Positions 15,582 to 23,914 are shown, numbered from the stretch's first letter. The stretch is DNA of 26,467 nt from Treponema sp. UBA1793 (GCA_002314445.1 DCFX01000068.1:1-26467); one strand, 5' to 3'. Notes: generated by a model from the sequence alone, not told the origin. Translations and numbers: made by a program.

Positions 15582-15611
15582 ATCTTAGCATACTAAAGAA
15601 GCAGTAGTCAA
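15582..15611 (-). promoter_or_regulatory. Promoter of the leftward APE unit with overlapping dyad
   Basis: On the minus strand TTGACT (15611-15606), an 18-base spacer and TAAGAT (15587-15582) precede the methyltransferase ATG by about 28 bases. The spacer and -10 overlap a dyad (CTTTAGTATGCTAAG, complement of 15583-15597; perfect core TTAG-cata-CTAA on the plus strand), a possible operator. More CTAA half-sites follow at 15565 and 15573. Confidence 0.5.
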
Positions 15612-15640
15612 TGTAACTGCTGCGGAAAAATACAGGTGTA

Positions 15641-15669
15641 TTGCCTTTTTTTACCTGTTTGTTTATAAT
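15641..15669 (+). promoter_or_regulatory. Sigma70-type promoter of the rightward APE operon
   Basis: TTGCCT (15641-15646), a 17-base spacer and a perfect TATAAT (15664-15669). The leader to the first carrier protein ATG at 15700 would be about 24 bases and contains AAGGA at 15686-15690. It diverges from the methyltransferase promoter. Confidence 0.7.
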
Positions 15670-15699
15670 TAAAAAATCTGCATTTAAGGAATATTTTAT

Positions 15700-15969
15700 A
15701 TGGACGATTTAAAACAGCAAATAAAGGAAGTAATAATTTCTTCCCTTCAGCTTGAGGATGTAAAACCTGAAGATATAGTGGATTCTGAACCGCTGTTTGG
15801 TACAGGTCTGGGGCTGGATTCAATTGATGCCCTTGAGCTTGGTGTTGCATTGAAAAAGAAATTCGGAATTAAATTTTCCTCAGAGAGTTCCGACAATAAG
15901 AAGCATTTTGCATCTGTTGATGCGTTAGCTGAATATATTACCGCCGAAAAGGCAAGTGAGATGAAGTAA
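15700..15969 (+). CDS. Acyl carrier protein 1 of the APE-like cluster
   Basis: This small acidic 89-residue protein contains the phosphopantetheine site GLDSIDALEL with Ser 41, in the normal position for a carrier protein. The holo-protein holds growing acyl chains as thioesters. APE clusters usually have two carrier proteins of different roles, and a second follows here after one base. No phosphopantetheinyl transferase gene is in the window, so a housekeeping AcpS or one beyond the right edge must modify it. ATG at 15700 with AAGGA nine bases upstream. Confidence 0.9.
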   Translation: MDDLKQQIKEVIISSLQLEDVKPEDIVDSEPLFGTGLGLDSIDALELGVALKKKFGIKFSSESSDNKKHFASVDALAEYITAEKASEMK

Positions 15970-15970
15970 G

Positions 15971-16219
15971 ATGACAAAAGACGAAATTTTTGACAAATTG
16001 AAAGCGATTCTTTCCAAAGAATTTGAAATTGAAGAAGACAAAATTACCCCGACGGCTAAACTTGCTGATGACCTTGATCTTGATTCTATCGATTCTATCG
16101 ATCTTATTGTAAAGATGAAGGATTTTATTCCCGGAAAAGTTGATCCTGCAATTTTTAAAACAGTAAAAACAATGCAGGATGTAGTTGATGCGCTGTATCC
16201 TTATACACAGCAGAAGTAG
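15971..16219 (+). CDS. Acyl carrier protein 2 of the APE-like cluster
   Basis: This 82-residue acidic protein has the site DLDLDSIDSIDLIV with Ser 39. It begins one base after the stop of the first carrier gene (TAAGATG), so both are co-translated. The DSIDSID context differs from the partner's DSIDALEL, which suggests separate partners, for example starter loading versus chain extension. That split is an inference from APE systems. A terminator-like hairpin follows directly. Confidence 0.9.
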   Translation: MTKDEIFDKLKAILSKEFEIEEDKITPTAKLADDLDLDSIDSIDLIVKMKDFIPGKVDPAIFKTVKTMQDVVDALYPYTQQK

Positions 16220-16225
16220 AATGAC

Positions 16226-16260
16226 AGCGGATTCCGTAGGAGGAGTCCGCTTATTTTTTT
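16226..16260 (+). terminator. Rho-independent terminator or attenuator after the carrier protein genes
   Basis: A 10-bp stem (16226-16235 with 16242-16251, one G-T wobble) with a 6-base loop is followed by TATTTTTTT, the standard form of an intrinsic terminator. It lies inside an otherwise tight operon, 5 bases before the AMP-ligase start. The only good Shine-Dalgarno (AGGAGGAG, 16238-16245) is in the loop and right arm, about 20 bases from the ATG at 16265. It would lower expression of all downstream genes relative to the carriers. Confidence 0.75.
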
Positions 16261-16264
16261 AATA

Positions 16265-18259
16265 ATGAAAAATTTTTTCAAAGTTCTTTTCTATATTATA
16301 GCTGCGTTATATCCTGTTCTTGTTTTTACATTCCTTGTAGTGTTGAAACTGCCGGTAAGGATTTTGTCATTATGTATTATGGCACTTGCTTTCGCTTTTT
16401 TTCTTAGCGCAACAGGCAGGAAAAAGAACAGTTCTGCCGGAGAGCAGAATGCGTTTGACTGGAAACCGCTTTTAAGTTCGGTCCTTTTTCTCGCTGCAGG
16501 ACTTTTCTGTTTTTTTACAAATCAGACCATTTTTCTGAAATTATATTCGGTAGTAATCAGTGCGACGCTTCTTGTTGTATTCGGCAGTACGCTTTTTCTG
16601 CCGCCCAACATCATTTTCAGATTTGCAACTTTGCAGGATAAGTCAATTAAAGGTTCACTCGCAGAAAAGCCGGTTGAAGCATATTGCAGGAAAGTTAATA
16701 TTGCCTGGTGTATATTTTTTATTTGTAACGGCGGTATTGCTGCTTTTACTGCATTCCGCTGTTCCGACGAAGTCTGGTCCATTTATAACGGAGGAATTTC
16801 CTACGTTCTGATGGGGTTGATGTTTGCCGTTGAATTTATTATTAGAAAGCAGGTGGATAAAAAAATGCCAAAGTCTTTTACAATTACAAAATTCAAAGCG
16901 GATTCCCGTTCTGATGACTATATACTCTCTTTCGAGGATACATGGTCGAAAGGCGGATTTAAAACATGGCACGACTTTCTTGTTGATACTGCGAAAATGC
17001 GTACTATAATCAATGCGGAGCAGTCGAAGGAATGGATTCTGCATTGTGAGGATTACTGGTATTTCCTTTGTACGTTCACCGCACTGCTTCAGTGTAAAAA
17101 AAGGATTCTGCTTACACAGAATGTTACAAGCGAATTTATTGCAGAAATAAAAAAGCCCGGCATTATATTCCTGACGGATCAGAATATTCCGGATACGGTT
17201 TTTCTTCCCCGGCTCATTGAAAACGCAGCAATTCCTGCCGAAAATGAAATCCGATGTGTGCCGGTTATTAATTCAGATGAAACTGAAATCCTGATGTATA
17301 CGTCCGGCAGTACCGGCAGACCAAAGGCTGTTCCGCAGCGTATGACGGAGTTTGAGCAGGACAACGCATTTATTATTTCAAAATGGGGCGACGAGTTTGC
17401 AAAACGAAAACTTGTAACGACCGTGAGCCAGCATCATATTTACGGATTTTTATTCGGCATTTCGCTGCCGTTTACATGCGGCGTTCCTTTCAGAAGAAAA
17501 CGTATTGAATTTCCGGAAGAATTTGAGAAGCTGGGCGATGAATCATATATGATTATTGCCGTACCGGCATTTTTAAAACGTACGGTAGAAGTGGAAGAGA
17601 AATTGAATATGAAAAATCCTTTCATATTTACGAGCGGTGGAGTTCTTCTCCCTGAAGTTGCAGAAAAGACGAACGACGTGTTCGGTTTCTGGCCGGTTGA
17701 AGTATACGGCAGTACGGAAACGAGCGGCATTGCATACCGCCAGTCAAAAGACGGGCTTGAGTGGACACCGTTCAGTAACGCAAAAATATGGAAAAATGAT
17801 GACGGATGTCTTGTTATCATTTCGCCGTATATAAAAGATCCCGAAGGTTTTGCAACGGCAGATCTTGTCGATATTCTCCCGGACGGCAGATTTCTTATGA
17901 AGGGTCGTTCGGATTCTATTGTTAAAATAGAAGAAAAACGTATTTCGATGACAGAAGTTGAGAACAGGCTCCTTCAGAGTGGCCTTGTTGCGGATGTAAA
18001 GGTTATCGCGATGGAAGATATCCGCCAGTATCTTGTATCCGCCCTTGTATTGAATGAGGAAGGCAGAAAAAAATTTGAAGGTGCGCGGAAACTGACGATT
18101 AATAAATATTTTCATGATTACCTTTTGAATTTTTTTGAGAATGTTGTCATTCCCAAAAAATGGCGGTATCTTGATAGTATTCCCTGCGATGCGCAGGGGA
18201 AGAAACATAAGGAAGAGATAAAGGCTTTTTTTGAAAAGCAGGATGAGGAAGAAAATTGA
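16265..18259 (+). CDS. Fused integral membrane domain and AMP-dependent acyl ligase (ApeG/ApeH-like)
   Basis: Residues 1 to about 195 hold five or six hydrophobic segments with LYPVLVF and YVLMGLMFAVEFIIRK, like the separate small membrane proteins (COG4648 type) that precede the ligase in APE clusters. From about 200 to 664 there is an adenylate-forming enzyme: A3 YTSGSTGRPK at 345-354, A5 YGSTETSG at 481-488, A8 GRSDSIVKIEEKRIS at 547-561 and a C-terminal Lys near 646. The ligase would activate an aryl acid such as 4-hydroxybenzoate as the acyl-AMP and load it on a carrier protein at the membrane. The ligase half is short at its N-terminus compared with acyl-CoA synthetases, as is typical of this group. 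The ATG at 16265 lacks a near Shine-Dalgarno sequence; no better in-frame start exists after the TAG at 16217. The dehydratase gene overlaps its stop. Confidence 0.85.
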   Translation: MKNFFKVLFYIIAALYPVLVFTFLVVLKLPVRILSLCIMALAFAFFLSATGRKKNSSAGEQNAFDWKPLLSSVLFLAAGLFCFFTNQTIFLKLYSVVISATLLVVFGSTLFLPPNIIFRFATLQDKSIKGSLAEKPVEAYCRKVNIAWCIFFICNGGIAAFTAFRCSDEVWSIYNGGISYVLMGLMFAVEFIIRKQVDKKMPKSFTITKFKADSRSDDYILSFEDTWSKGGFKTWHDFLVDTAKMRTIINAEQSKEWILHCEDYWYFLCTFTALLQCKKRILLTQNVTSEFIAEIKKPGIIFLTDQNIPDTVFLPRLIENAAIPAENEIRCVPVINSDETEILMYTSGSTGRPKAVPQRMTEFEQDNAFIISKWGDEFAKRKLVTTVSQHHIYGFLFGISLPFTCGVPFRRKRIEFPEEFEKLGDESYMIIAVPAFLKRTVEVEEKLNMKNPFIFTSGGVLLPEVAEKTNDVFGFWPVEVYGSTETSGIAYRQSKDGLEWTPFSNAKIWKNDDGCLVIISPYIKDPEGFATADLVDILPDGRFLMKGRSDSIVKIEEKRISMTEVENRLLQSGLVADVKVIAMEDIRQYLVSALVLNEEGRKKFEGARKLTINKYFHDYLLNFFENVVIPKKWRYLDSIPCDAQGKKHKEEIKAFFEKQDEEEN

Positions 18260-18642
18260 TGAAAGAGAATCTGCATAATATTGAAAATGAAGAAATTCTG
18301 TCCCGGACGGACAGTTCTATTGAACTTAAATTTTGTATTCCCTCAACAAGTGATTTTTTTGACGGACATTTTCCGGAATATAAACTGCTGCCGGCTGTTG
18401 CACAATTTGAAACTGTAACCCGTTTTGCGAAGAAATATCTGGGAACACAGCGCTATGTGCCCCGGATTCATCGTATTAAATTTTCTGCACCGATCAGGCC
18501 CGATACTCTTGTGCAGCTCAAACTTGAACTAAATAAAGAGAAAAATACTGTTTCGTATTCGCTGTGGGACGCAAAAAAAACGGATAAAGTGTATTCGTCA
18601 GGAACATTTACAGCTGCGATGCAGGAGATACAGGCGGTATGA
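18259..18642 (+). CDS. FabZ-like hotdog dehydratase (ApeI-like)
   Basis: I choose ATG at 18259, which overlaps the ligase stop by one base (TGATG) and has GAGGAAGA upstream; a TTG one codon earlier is less likely. The 127-residue hotdog protein carries DFFDGHFPEYKLLPAVAQFE at about 32-51. His 37 and Glu 51 match the catalytic His and Glu of FabZ/FabA, and GHFPE is diagnostic. It would dehydrate beta-hydroxyacyl chains on the carrier protein to trans-2-enoyl chains. With no enoyl reductase present, the double bonds would stay, giving a conjugated polyene. A second dehydratase-type gene lies at 25715. Confidence 0.85.
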   Translation: MKENLHNIENEEILSRTDSSIELKFCIPSTSDFFDGHFPEYKLLPAVAQFETVTRFAKKYLGTQRYVPRIHRIKFSAPIRPDTLVQLKLELNKEKNTVSYSLWDAKKTDKVYSSGTFTAAMQEIQAV

Positions 18643-19391
18643 ATCCCGGTTTTGTAATCCCGGTTTATAATCATGGAAAAACTCTGGAGCTCGTCATTGG
18701 TCAGCTCCTTCCGTATGCTTTTCCTATTATTGTTGTTGATGACGGCAATGATGAGGAAAATAAAGCAGAAATAGAGGCTGTTGCCGCCGCCCATCATGAA
18801 GTTGTCCTCGTATCCCGTCCGAAAAACGGAGGCAAGGGAAAGGCTATGAACGATGGCGTGCATAAGGCCGCGGAACTGGGAATTACACATGTATTCCAGA
18901 TTGATTCCGACGGTCAGCATGATGCAGCCCGCATTCCTTTTTTCCTTGCAGAGTCGGAAAAACATCCTGATGCAATCATCTGCGGTTATCCGGAGTATGA
19001 CGAATCAGTGCCGGAGCAGCGTAGAAAGGGCAGGGAAATTTCCAATTACTGGGCAAGATTCGTTGCACTGAACCGGGAAATAAAGGACGTTCTATGCGGA
19101 TTCAGAGTTTATCCTGTCGCTCCCTATATAAGAGTAATTGATCACCAGCTGCTTGACGGCCGCATGGGATACGACGTTGATATTATTGTCCGCATGTCAT
19201 GGGCCGGTGTGCATATCTATTCATATAGTGTCCATGTTACGTATCCGAAAGACGGTGTTTCTAACTTTCACGTTATTCGTGATAATCTGCATATCGCGGG
19301 AACTTTCAGCAGGTTATGCATCGGTATGATACTCAGGCTGCCCGTGCTTATTTGCCGTGCTGTCAGAAGGAGCCGGAACAGTGAACGCTGA
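18639..19391 (+). CDS. Family 2 glycosyltransferase of the APE-like cluster
   Basis: This 250-residue GT-A protein starts FVIPVYNHGKTLELVIGQL and has VVDDG near 32-36 and the metal/nucleotide-sugar motif IDSDGQHD with Asp 89 and Asp 91, like dolichol-phosphate-mannose synthase type enzymes. It has no clear multi-span membrane domain. It could add a sugar to the lipid or polyene anchor. The ATG overlaps the dehydratase stop by four bases (ATGA), and its own end overlaps the next acyltransferase gene by 11 bases, showing tight coupling. Donor and acceptor are unknown. Confidence 0.85.
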   Translation: MNPGFVIPVYNHGKTLELVIGQLLPYAFPIIVVDDGNDEENKAEIEAVAAAHHEVVLVSRPKNGGKGKAMNDGVHKAAELGITHVFQIDSDGQHDAARIPFFLAESEKHPDAIICGYPEYDESVPEQRRKGREISNYWARFVALNREIKDVLCGFRVYPVAPYIRVIDHQLLDGRMGYDVDIIVRMSWAGVHIYSYSVHVTYPKDGVSNFHVIRDNLHIAGTFSRLCIGMILRLPVLICRAVRRSRNSER

Positions 19392-20364
19392 AACGCAGCT
19401 GCATTGGAAGCAGGAGAAAGAACAGGTACACAGCAGCCGTCCGATCCGTCTGCTGATTCTGCTTGTATCATCTCTTCCTCCGTGGATGGTAAATATACTT
19501 GTTTTCCCCGTTGCTTTTTTCTACTTTATTTGTTCTAAAAGAGGACGGACGGAAGCTGTTTTGTATCAGAAGCAGTTTATTGCATATACCAATGGTAAAC
19601 GATTCAAATTGCCCCATCCGTATCTGCAGATACTGTCTTTTTCGCTGTGCATTCTTGAAAAGATAGAGGGGTGGAGCGGGAAAATAGCGCTTGATGAAAT
19701 TTTGTTCCAGCATGATGATATCGATGAACTGAAAACACAACTTATGGAAGGAACAGGTGCTCTGCTGATTGGTTCTCATCTGGGAAATATTGAACTGTGC
19801 AGAAGTCTGGCAAGCTTTAATCGTACCGGAATTAACCGGGCAGTTCCGGTTATTGCAATAATGGACGTGGAAGCGACGGAACAGTTCAATAAAACAATTA
19901 ATAATATGAATCCTGATGTTTCTGTCAATATTGTTAATCCTGCCGATATCGGCGTGGATACAATGTCCCGCCTTATAGAACATACGCAGAAAGGCGGGCT
20001 TGTTGTCATTGCAGCCGACAGAACATCTGCCAGCGTACCTGAGAGAAGCTTTGAAGAACCCTTCCTTGGACGTCCTGCCCTGTTTCCTTACGGTCCTTTT
20101 CTAATTGCAGCGCTTCTGAACGTTCCGACATATTTTGTTTTTGCCATGCGTAAAGGGAACGCGATGATTTTTCCGAAATATAATATGTACATAAAAAAAG
20201 CGGATGTTACATTTGATTGTTCCCGTCCGGAGCGTGAGAACCGCATCAGGATTCTGTGCAGGCTGTTTGTAAAAGAGCTGGAAAAGTATTGCATTAAATA
20301 CCCGTTTCAGTGGTACAATTTTTATAATTTCTGGGCAATGCCCGAAACAGATTCCGGGAGATAA
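19381..20364 (+). CDS. LpxL/HtrB-type lipid acyltransferase of the APE-like cluster
   Basis: Start chosen at GTG 19381, with AAGGAG at 19367-19372. The 327-residue protein has a hydrophobic N-terminal anchor (about 22-51) and the lipid A acyltransferase-type motif SHLGNIE with His 133 and Glu 138 (H-x4-E). AADRTS and a C-terminal FQWYNFYNFW, like the FQWFHRRF type end of this family, follow. It probably transfers an acyl chain from a carrier protein to a membrane lipid or glycan, perhaps the polyene itself onto the product of the adjacent glycosyltransferase. Together with the PlsC-type protein it suggests a diacyl-type anchor. The substrate is an inference. Confidence 0.83.
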   Translation: MNAETQLHWKQEKEQVHSSRPIRLLILLVSSLPPWMVNILVFPVAFFYFICSKRGRTEAVLYQKQFIAYTNGKRFKLPHPYLQILSFSLCILEKIEGWSGKIALDEILFQHDDIDELKTQLMEGTGALLIGSHLGNIELCRSLASFNRTGINRAVPVIAIMDVEATEQFNKTINNMNPDVSVNIVNPADIGVDTMSRLIEHTQKGGLVVIAADRTSASVPERSFEEPFLGRPALFPYGPFLIAALLNVPTYFVFAMRKGNAMIFPKYNMYIKKADVTFDCSRPERENRIRILCRLFVKELEKYCIKYPFQWYNFYNFWAMPETDSGR

Positions 20365-20371
20365 TAAAAAT

Positions 20372-20803
20372 ATGGAAGAAAAAAATATTACAGAGGAACT
20401 GACGTTTCCGATCGAATTTTATGATGTCGATTCTATGCGTGTCGTGTGGCATGGAAATTATGTTAAATATATAGAAAAGGGACGGTGTGCCCTGCTTGAT
20501 AAAATCGGCTACGGATATTTGCAGATGGTCGATGACGGATATTCGTTTCCTGTTACGGATATAAAAATAAAATATGTGCATTCCCTTATGTTCGGGGATA
20601 CGGCACGGATTAAGGCGACTCTTGTGGAATATGAAAACCGCATAAAAATAAAATATGAGATTTACAATGCCAAAACCGGTATGCTTACAACGAAAGCTGA
20701 AAGCACCCAGATGGCAGTAAAAATTTCAACAGGAGAGACATGCTTCATATGTCCGGAGACGTTTACCAGAAAAGTTGAAAAATTAACAGGAAGTGTAAAA
20801 TGA
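20372..20803 (+). CDS. 4HBT-type acyl thioesterase (YbgC/FadM-like)
   Basis: This 143-residue hotdog protein has the 4-hydroxybenzoyl-CoA thioesterase hallmark FYDVDSMRVVWHGNYVKY at about 16-33, with Asp 18/Asp 20 near the catalytic position and an IEKGR helix after it. Such enzymes hydrolyse acyl-CoA or acyl-carrier thioesters in the cytoplasm. In the APE setting it may release stalled or misprimed chains or the finished product. It starts 7 bases after the acyltransferase stop, and its stop overlaps the LolA-like start (ATGA). Confidence 0.84.
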   Translation: MEEKNITEELTFPIEFYDVDSMRVVWHGNYVKYIEKGRCALLDKIGYGYLQMVDDGYSFPVTDIKIKYVHSLMFGDTARIKATLVEYENRIKIKYEIYNAKTGMLTTKAESTQMAVKISTGETCFICPETFTRKVEKLTGSVK

Positions 20804-21432
20804 AAAAAAGAATTATTAATCCGGTTTTTATTCTGTTTATACTGATATCGTCGTCTGCGTTTGCTGCAGATATGACTTTTGATTCCGTCTGCGCGCAGCT
20901 TGCACAGCATCCGAATACGACAGGCAGTTTTACGCAGATAAAAAAAATCAGCGCGGTAAACCGCTCTCTAAAATCGAGCGGTACGTTTATTTTCAGCCTT
21001 GAAGGAATCATGTGGAAAACTGAAAAACCCTTTCCCTCATCGCTCGTCGTGGGCATGACTTCTGTAATTCAGACGACGCCTGATGGTAAAAAAACAGTCA
21101 TCGATGCTTCGAATAACCAGATTTTCACAAGCATTTCAACAACACTTTCATCGATTTTTTCCGGTAATACCGAAAAATTGTATAGCAGTTTTAACGTTGT
21201 TTTCTCTTCTGACGGAAACAGATGGACCGCAGTGCTTACACCCAAAGATAAAACTGTTTCTGCCGTCATGAAAACACTTGAACTTGGCGGACTGAGCACA
21301 ACAGGCGGTGCGGAATTTGATACTATTGTAATGACAGAGTCGAGTGGCGATACGATTACGTATGCGTTTACAGAGCAGAAATATCCCAAGGAGCTTTCAG
21401 ATAATGAAAAAGCAAACTTTACCGCGAAATAG
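20800..21432 (+). CDS. LolA-like periplasmic lipoprotein/lipid carrier
   Basis: This 210-residue protein has a clear signal peptide (KKR, then a hydrophobic stretch, SSSAFA cleaved about residue 22). A LolA-like half-barrel domain follows (LAQHPNTTGSFTQIKKI and GIMWKTEKPFPSSLVV, matching the GxFxQ and WxxxxPF patterns of outer membrane lipoprotein carriers). Cluster-associated LolA homologues are thought to ferry the lipidated product across the periplasm rather than ordinary lipoproteins. It overlaps the thioesterase by 4 bases and the MMPL exporter by 29 bases. The family is sure; the cargo is inferred. Confidence 0.85.
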   Translation: MKKRIINPVFILFILISSSAFAADMTFDSVCAQLAQHPNTTGSFTQIKKISAVNRSLKSSGTFIFSLEGIMWKTEKPFPSSLVVGMTSVIQTTPDGKKTVIDASNNQIFTSISTTLSSIFSGNTEKLYSSFNVVFSSDGNRWTAVLTPKDKTVSAVMKTLELGGLSTTGGAEFDTIVMTESSGDTITYAFTEQKYPKELSDNEKANFTAK

Positions 21433-23761
21433 GACATTTGCCGCTATCTGGCTTGTTTTCCATTTGGCAATTATACTTCCCTGTCTTTTTGTTATTGTAA
21501 AAGATCGTTCTGTCAATTTTGACGCAGACCTTTTCAATATGCTGCCTAAACCCGATATCGGAAAGGCAATGGGCGTTGCAGATGAAAAGCTGACGGAAAT
21601 GACAGGCGAAAACGTTTTTATCCTTGTCTCTCATGATGATTTTGCGGCTGCAAAATCAACCGCAGAAAAGGTATATGCACAAATTAAGGACAGTCCCCGG
21701 TTCAAATCCGTATCGTTATATTCCGATTCTGCGGCACTCGGACAGGTGACTGATTTTGTACATGAATACCGCTGGAATCTGCTTGACGACAATGCTGTTA
21801 ATATGCTTTCGACGAAAGACGGCGCGCAGACATTTGCGCAGAATTCTCTTGCAAAAGCATACAGCGCATTTACATTTTCTTCGCTTGAAAATCTTGAGGA
21901 AGATCCCTTCATGCTCGGTGAATACAGTCTCCAGAAATATCTCACGTCGCTTCAGAATTCGGGGACGTCCATGTCGCCAAAGGACAGTGTTCTTGCTGCA
22001 AATTATGAAGGTAAGTGGTATGTCATGATCCGCGGAATTCTGAGCAAAGAAGGTTCCGCACTTGCAAGCAAGTCAAACGCTGTTGCACAGATTTACGAAG
22101 TCTGCAATCCGCTTGAAAAAGACGGTATTCGTTTTGTATATTCCGGAACTCCCTTTCACAGTTATAAAAGTTCTACATCGGCGAGCAATGAAATAACAAT
22201 AATTTCAACAGTAACGCTTCTTGCACTTGTTATTCTGCTTTTCTTTGTATTCAGAAGTGCGCTTCCGATCATCATTTCTGTCGGTTCTATTCTGCTTTCC
22301 ATTGCAACTTCGTTTTCTATCACTTATCTGCTGTTCGGACGTATTCATATTCTGACACTCGTTTTTGGTACGTCGCTGATCGGTTCGTGCATAGATTACA
22401 GTATTCATTATTTTATTAACTGGAAAGCCAATAAATCCCTTACCAAAGGTGCGGAAATCCGGCATCATCTTATGACAGGACTGCTTCTGTCGCTTATTTC
22501 AACGGAAATATGCTATCTTATTCTTGTATTTGCTCCGTTCGGACTGCTTAAGCAGATGGCTGTCTTTTCTCTGTTCGGCATATTCAGTTCATTCCTCACT
22601 GTCGTAAGCCTGTATCCGCTGCTTCCTCTTCCTCCTGAAGATAAACGTTCTATTCCTCTGCTTAAAAATTTCAACACACCGGCATGGTATAACAAAAAAA
22701 TTGTAAGCCGTGTGACGACTGTCATATTTTTTGCTGCAACACTCACGACGCTGGGAATCTTTCATAAAAATGTTAAGATTAAAAATAATGTTAATGAACT
22801 GTACAAAGCTAAGGGACGCGTTCTTGACGATACGGTTCTTGCCTATAAGGTGCTTAACTATAATCCGAGCGGGTGGTTCATTATTGCAGGCGACAGCACG
22901 GAAGACGTGCTTGAACGCGAAGAATCCCTCTGCGAACGTCTTGAGAAGGTAAACGAAGGCAAGCCGCTCGGCGGTTATATAGCGACGTCCCAGTATATTC
23001 CGTCGATTGCAAAACAGAAGAAGTCCCGGGAAGCTGTTAAAAATCTTATGCCGCTCGCAGAAGATCAGCTTGCGGCTCTTGGTTATAGTTCATCTTCCGT
23101 ATCTGCCCTGCAGTCTGCTTTTTCTGCAGATGCTGACAAATACATTACGCCGGATGGAAATATTCCCGACTATTTGAAAAGTGCAATCACATCTGAATGG
23201 CTCGGCGAAATAGATGGAAGATATTATTCGATTGTACTGCCCGTTTCAATTACGAACGAAACCGCGTACGAGCAGATTGCAGATCAGGATCCGAATGTGT
23301 ACTTTGAAGACAAAATCAGGGATATAGGACGGGATCTTGACCGTTTGACAAAAACAATTCTGCTCCTTTTTGCGGCTGCATACGTCGTTATTGTTGTTGT
23401 GCTTAAATTTTTCTACAACTGGCGCCATACGTTAAAGACAGCCTCCATTCCGCTGCTTATCGTACTTGTCATAACTTCGATTTTTGCTGCAAGCGGCATA
23501 AATCTTGAATTTTTCTCCATTACCGGCATGATACTTGTTTTCGGGCTGGGACTTGATTACGTCATTTATATGATAGAGAATGAAAAACGGCACGACGACT
23601 CTCAAAACTCAAAACTGGAACCGTTTGCCATTCTGCTCTCGTTTCTTACGACGGCAGTTTCTTTCGGCGCTCTGGCGCTGAGTTCCTTTGTACCTGTACA
23701 TATGCTTGGTTTATCTATATTTCTTGGACTTACCACTGCATTTCTTTGTACAATCTTGTAA
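21404..23761 (+). CDS. MMPL/RND-family exporter of the APE-like cluster
   Basis: I place the start at ATG 21404 (AAGGAG at 21388-21393), inside the end of the LolA-like gene; in-frame codons further upstream have no ribosome binding site and read a basic stretch. The 785-residue protein shows the duplicated RND layout: one N-terminal membrane segment, a large periplasmic loop, and a five-to-six span bundle with GSCIDYSIHYF. A second loop and a second bundle with GLGLDYVIYMIE follow. The paired GxxxDY motifs carry the Asp residues used for proton coupling. It would move the lipid-linked polyene from the inner membrane to the LolA-like carrier. It ends right after its last membrane span, normal for the group. 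A hairpin follows the stop codon. Confidence 0.87.
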   Translation: MKKQTLPRNRTFAAIWLVFHLAIILPCLFVIVKDRSVNFDADLFNMLPKPDIGKAMGVADEKLTEMTGENVFILVSHDDFAAAKSTAEKVYAQIKDSPRFKSVSLYSDSAALGQVTDFVHEYRWNLLDDNAVNMLSTKDGAQTFAQNSLAKAYSAFTFSSLENLEEDPFMLGEYSLQKYLTSLQNSGTSMSPKDSVLAANYEGKWYVMIRGILSKEGSALASKSNAVAQIYEVCNPLEKDGIRFVYSGTPFHSYKSSTSASNEITIISTVTLLALVILLFFVFRSALPIIISVGSILLSIATSFSITYLLFGRIHILTLVFGTSLIGSCIDYSIHYFINWKANKSLTKGAEIRHHLMTGLLLSLISTEICYLILVFAPFGLLKQMAVFSLFGIFSSFLTVVSLYPLLPLPPEDKRSIPLLKNFNTPAWYNKKIVSRVTTVIFFAATLTTLGIFHKNVKIKNNVNELYKAKGRVLDDTVLAYKVLNYNPSGWFIIAGDSTEDVLEREESLCERLEKVNEGKPLGGYIATSQYIPSIAKQKKSREAVKNLMPLAEDQLAALGYSSSSVSALQSAFSADADKYITPDGNIPDYLKSAITSEWLGEIDGRYYSIVLPVSITNETAYEQIADQDPNVYFEDKIRDIGRDLDRLTKTILLLFAAAYVVIVVVLKFFYNWRHTLKTASIPLLIVLVITSIFAASGINLEFFSITGMILVFGLGLDYVIYMIENEKRHDDSQNSKLEPFAILLSFLTTAVSFGALALSSFVPVHMLGLSIFLGLTTAFLCTIL

Positions 23762-23774
23762 GTTTCCGTGGGGC

Positions 23775-23821
23775 GTTTGAAAAATTAAATCACTATAAAA
23801 GAAAGGTTTAATTTTTCAAAC
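23775..23821 (+). terminator. AT-rich hairpin after the MMPL gene
   Basis: Arms 23775-23789 and 23807-23821 (GTTTGAAAAATTAAA and its exact complement) form a perfect 15-bp stem with a 17-base loop, 14 bases past the exporter stop. The stem is AT-rich and not followed by a T run, so it may slow or process the transcript rather than end it. A new promoter lies downstream. Confidence 0.6.
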
Positions 23822-23825
23822 CAGT

Positions 23826-23862
23826 CAGGCTGTCCTGAAAGTTTTACTTACGGGACGGTCTG
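23826..23862 (+). other. Second stem-loop before the lipoprotein promoter
   Basis: Bases 23826-23835 (CAGGCTGTCC) pair with 23853-23862 over 10 bp, two of them G-T wobbles, around a 17-base loop. It lies just upstream of the TTGACA box at 23874. Function unknown; it could be an RNA processing element or part of the terminator region. Confidence 0.4.
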
Positions 23863-23873
23863 CCCCTCACCCT

Positions 23874-23902
23874 TTGACAAAGTTCTCTATAAAATTTACA
23901 AT
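23874..23902 (+). promoter_or_regulatory. Internal consensus promoter before the lipoprotein gene
   Basis: TTGACA (23874-23879), a 17-base spacer and TACAAT (23897-23902). The predicted start near 23909 is only about six bases before the ATG at 23915, and no Shine-Dalgarno sequence fits. It would let the last four or more genes of the cluster be expressed apart from the main operon. Confidence 0.7.
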
Positions 23903-23914
23903 TAAACACTTTCT

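Noticed and set aside
21344..21403. Earlier start for the MMPL exporter
   Set aside because: The extra residues are basic and overlap the LolA-like gene; ATG 21404 has AAGGAG and is followed directly by the first membrane segment.
23740..23761. Truncation of the MMPL exporter at its C-terminus
   Set aside because: The stop follows the last membrane span, as is normal for the family, and no continuation of the protein appears in the other frames.
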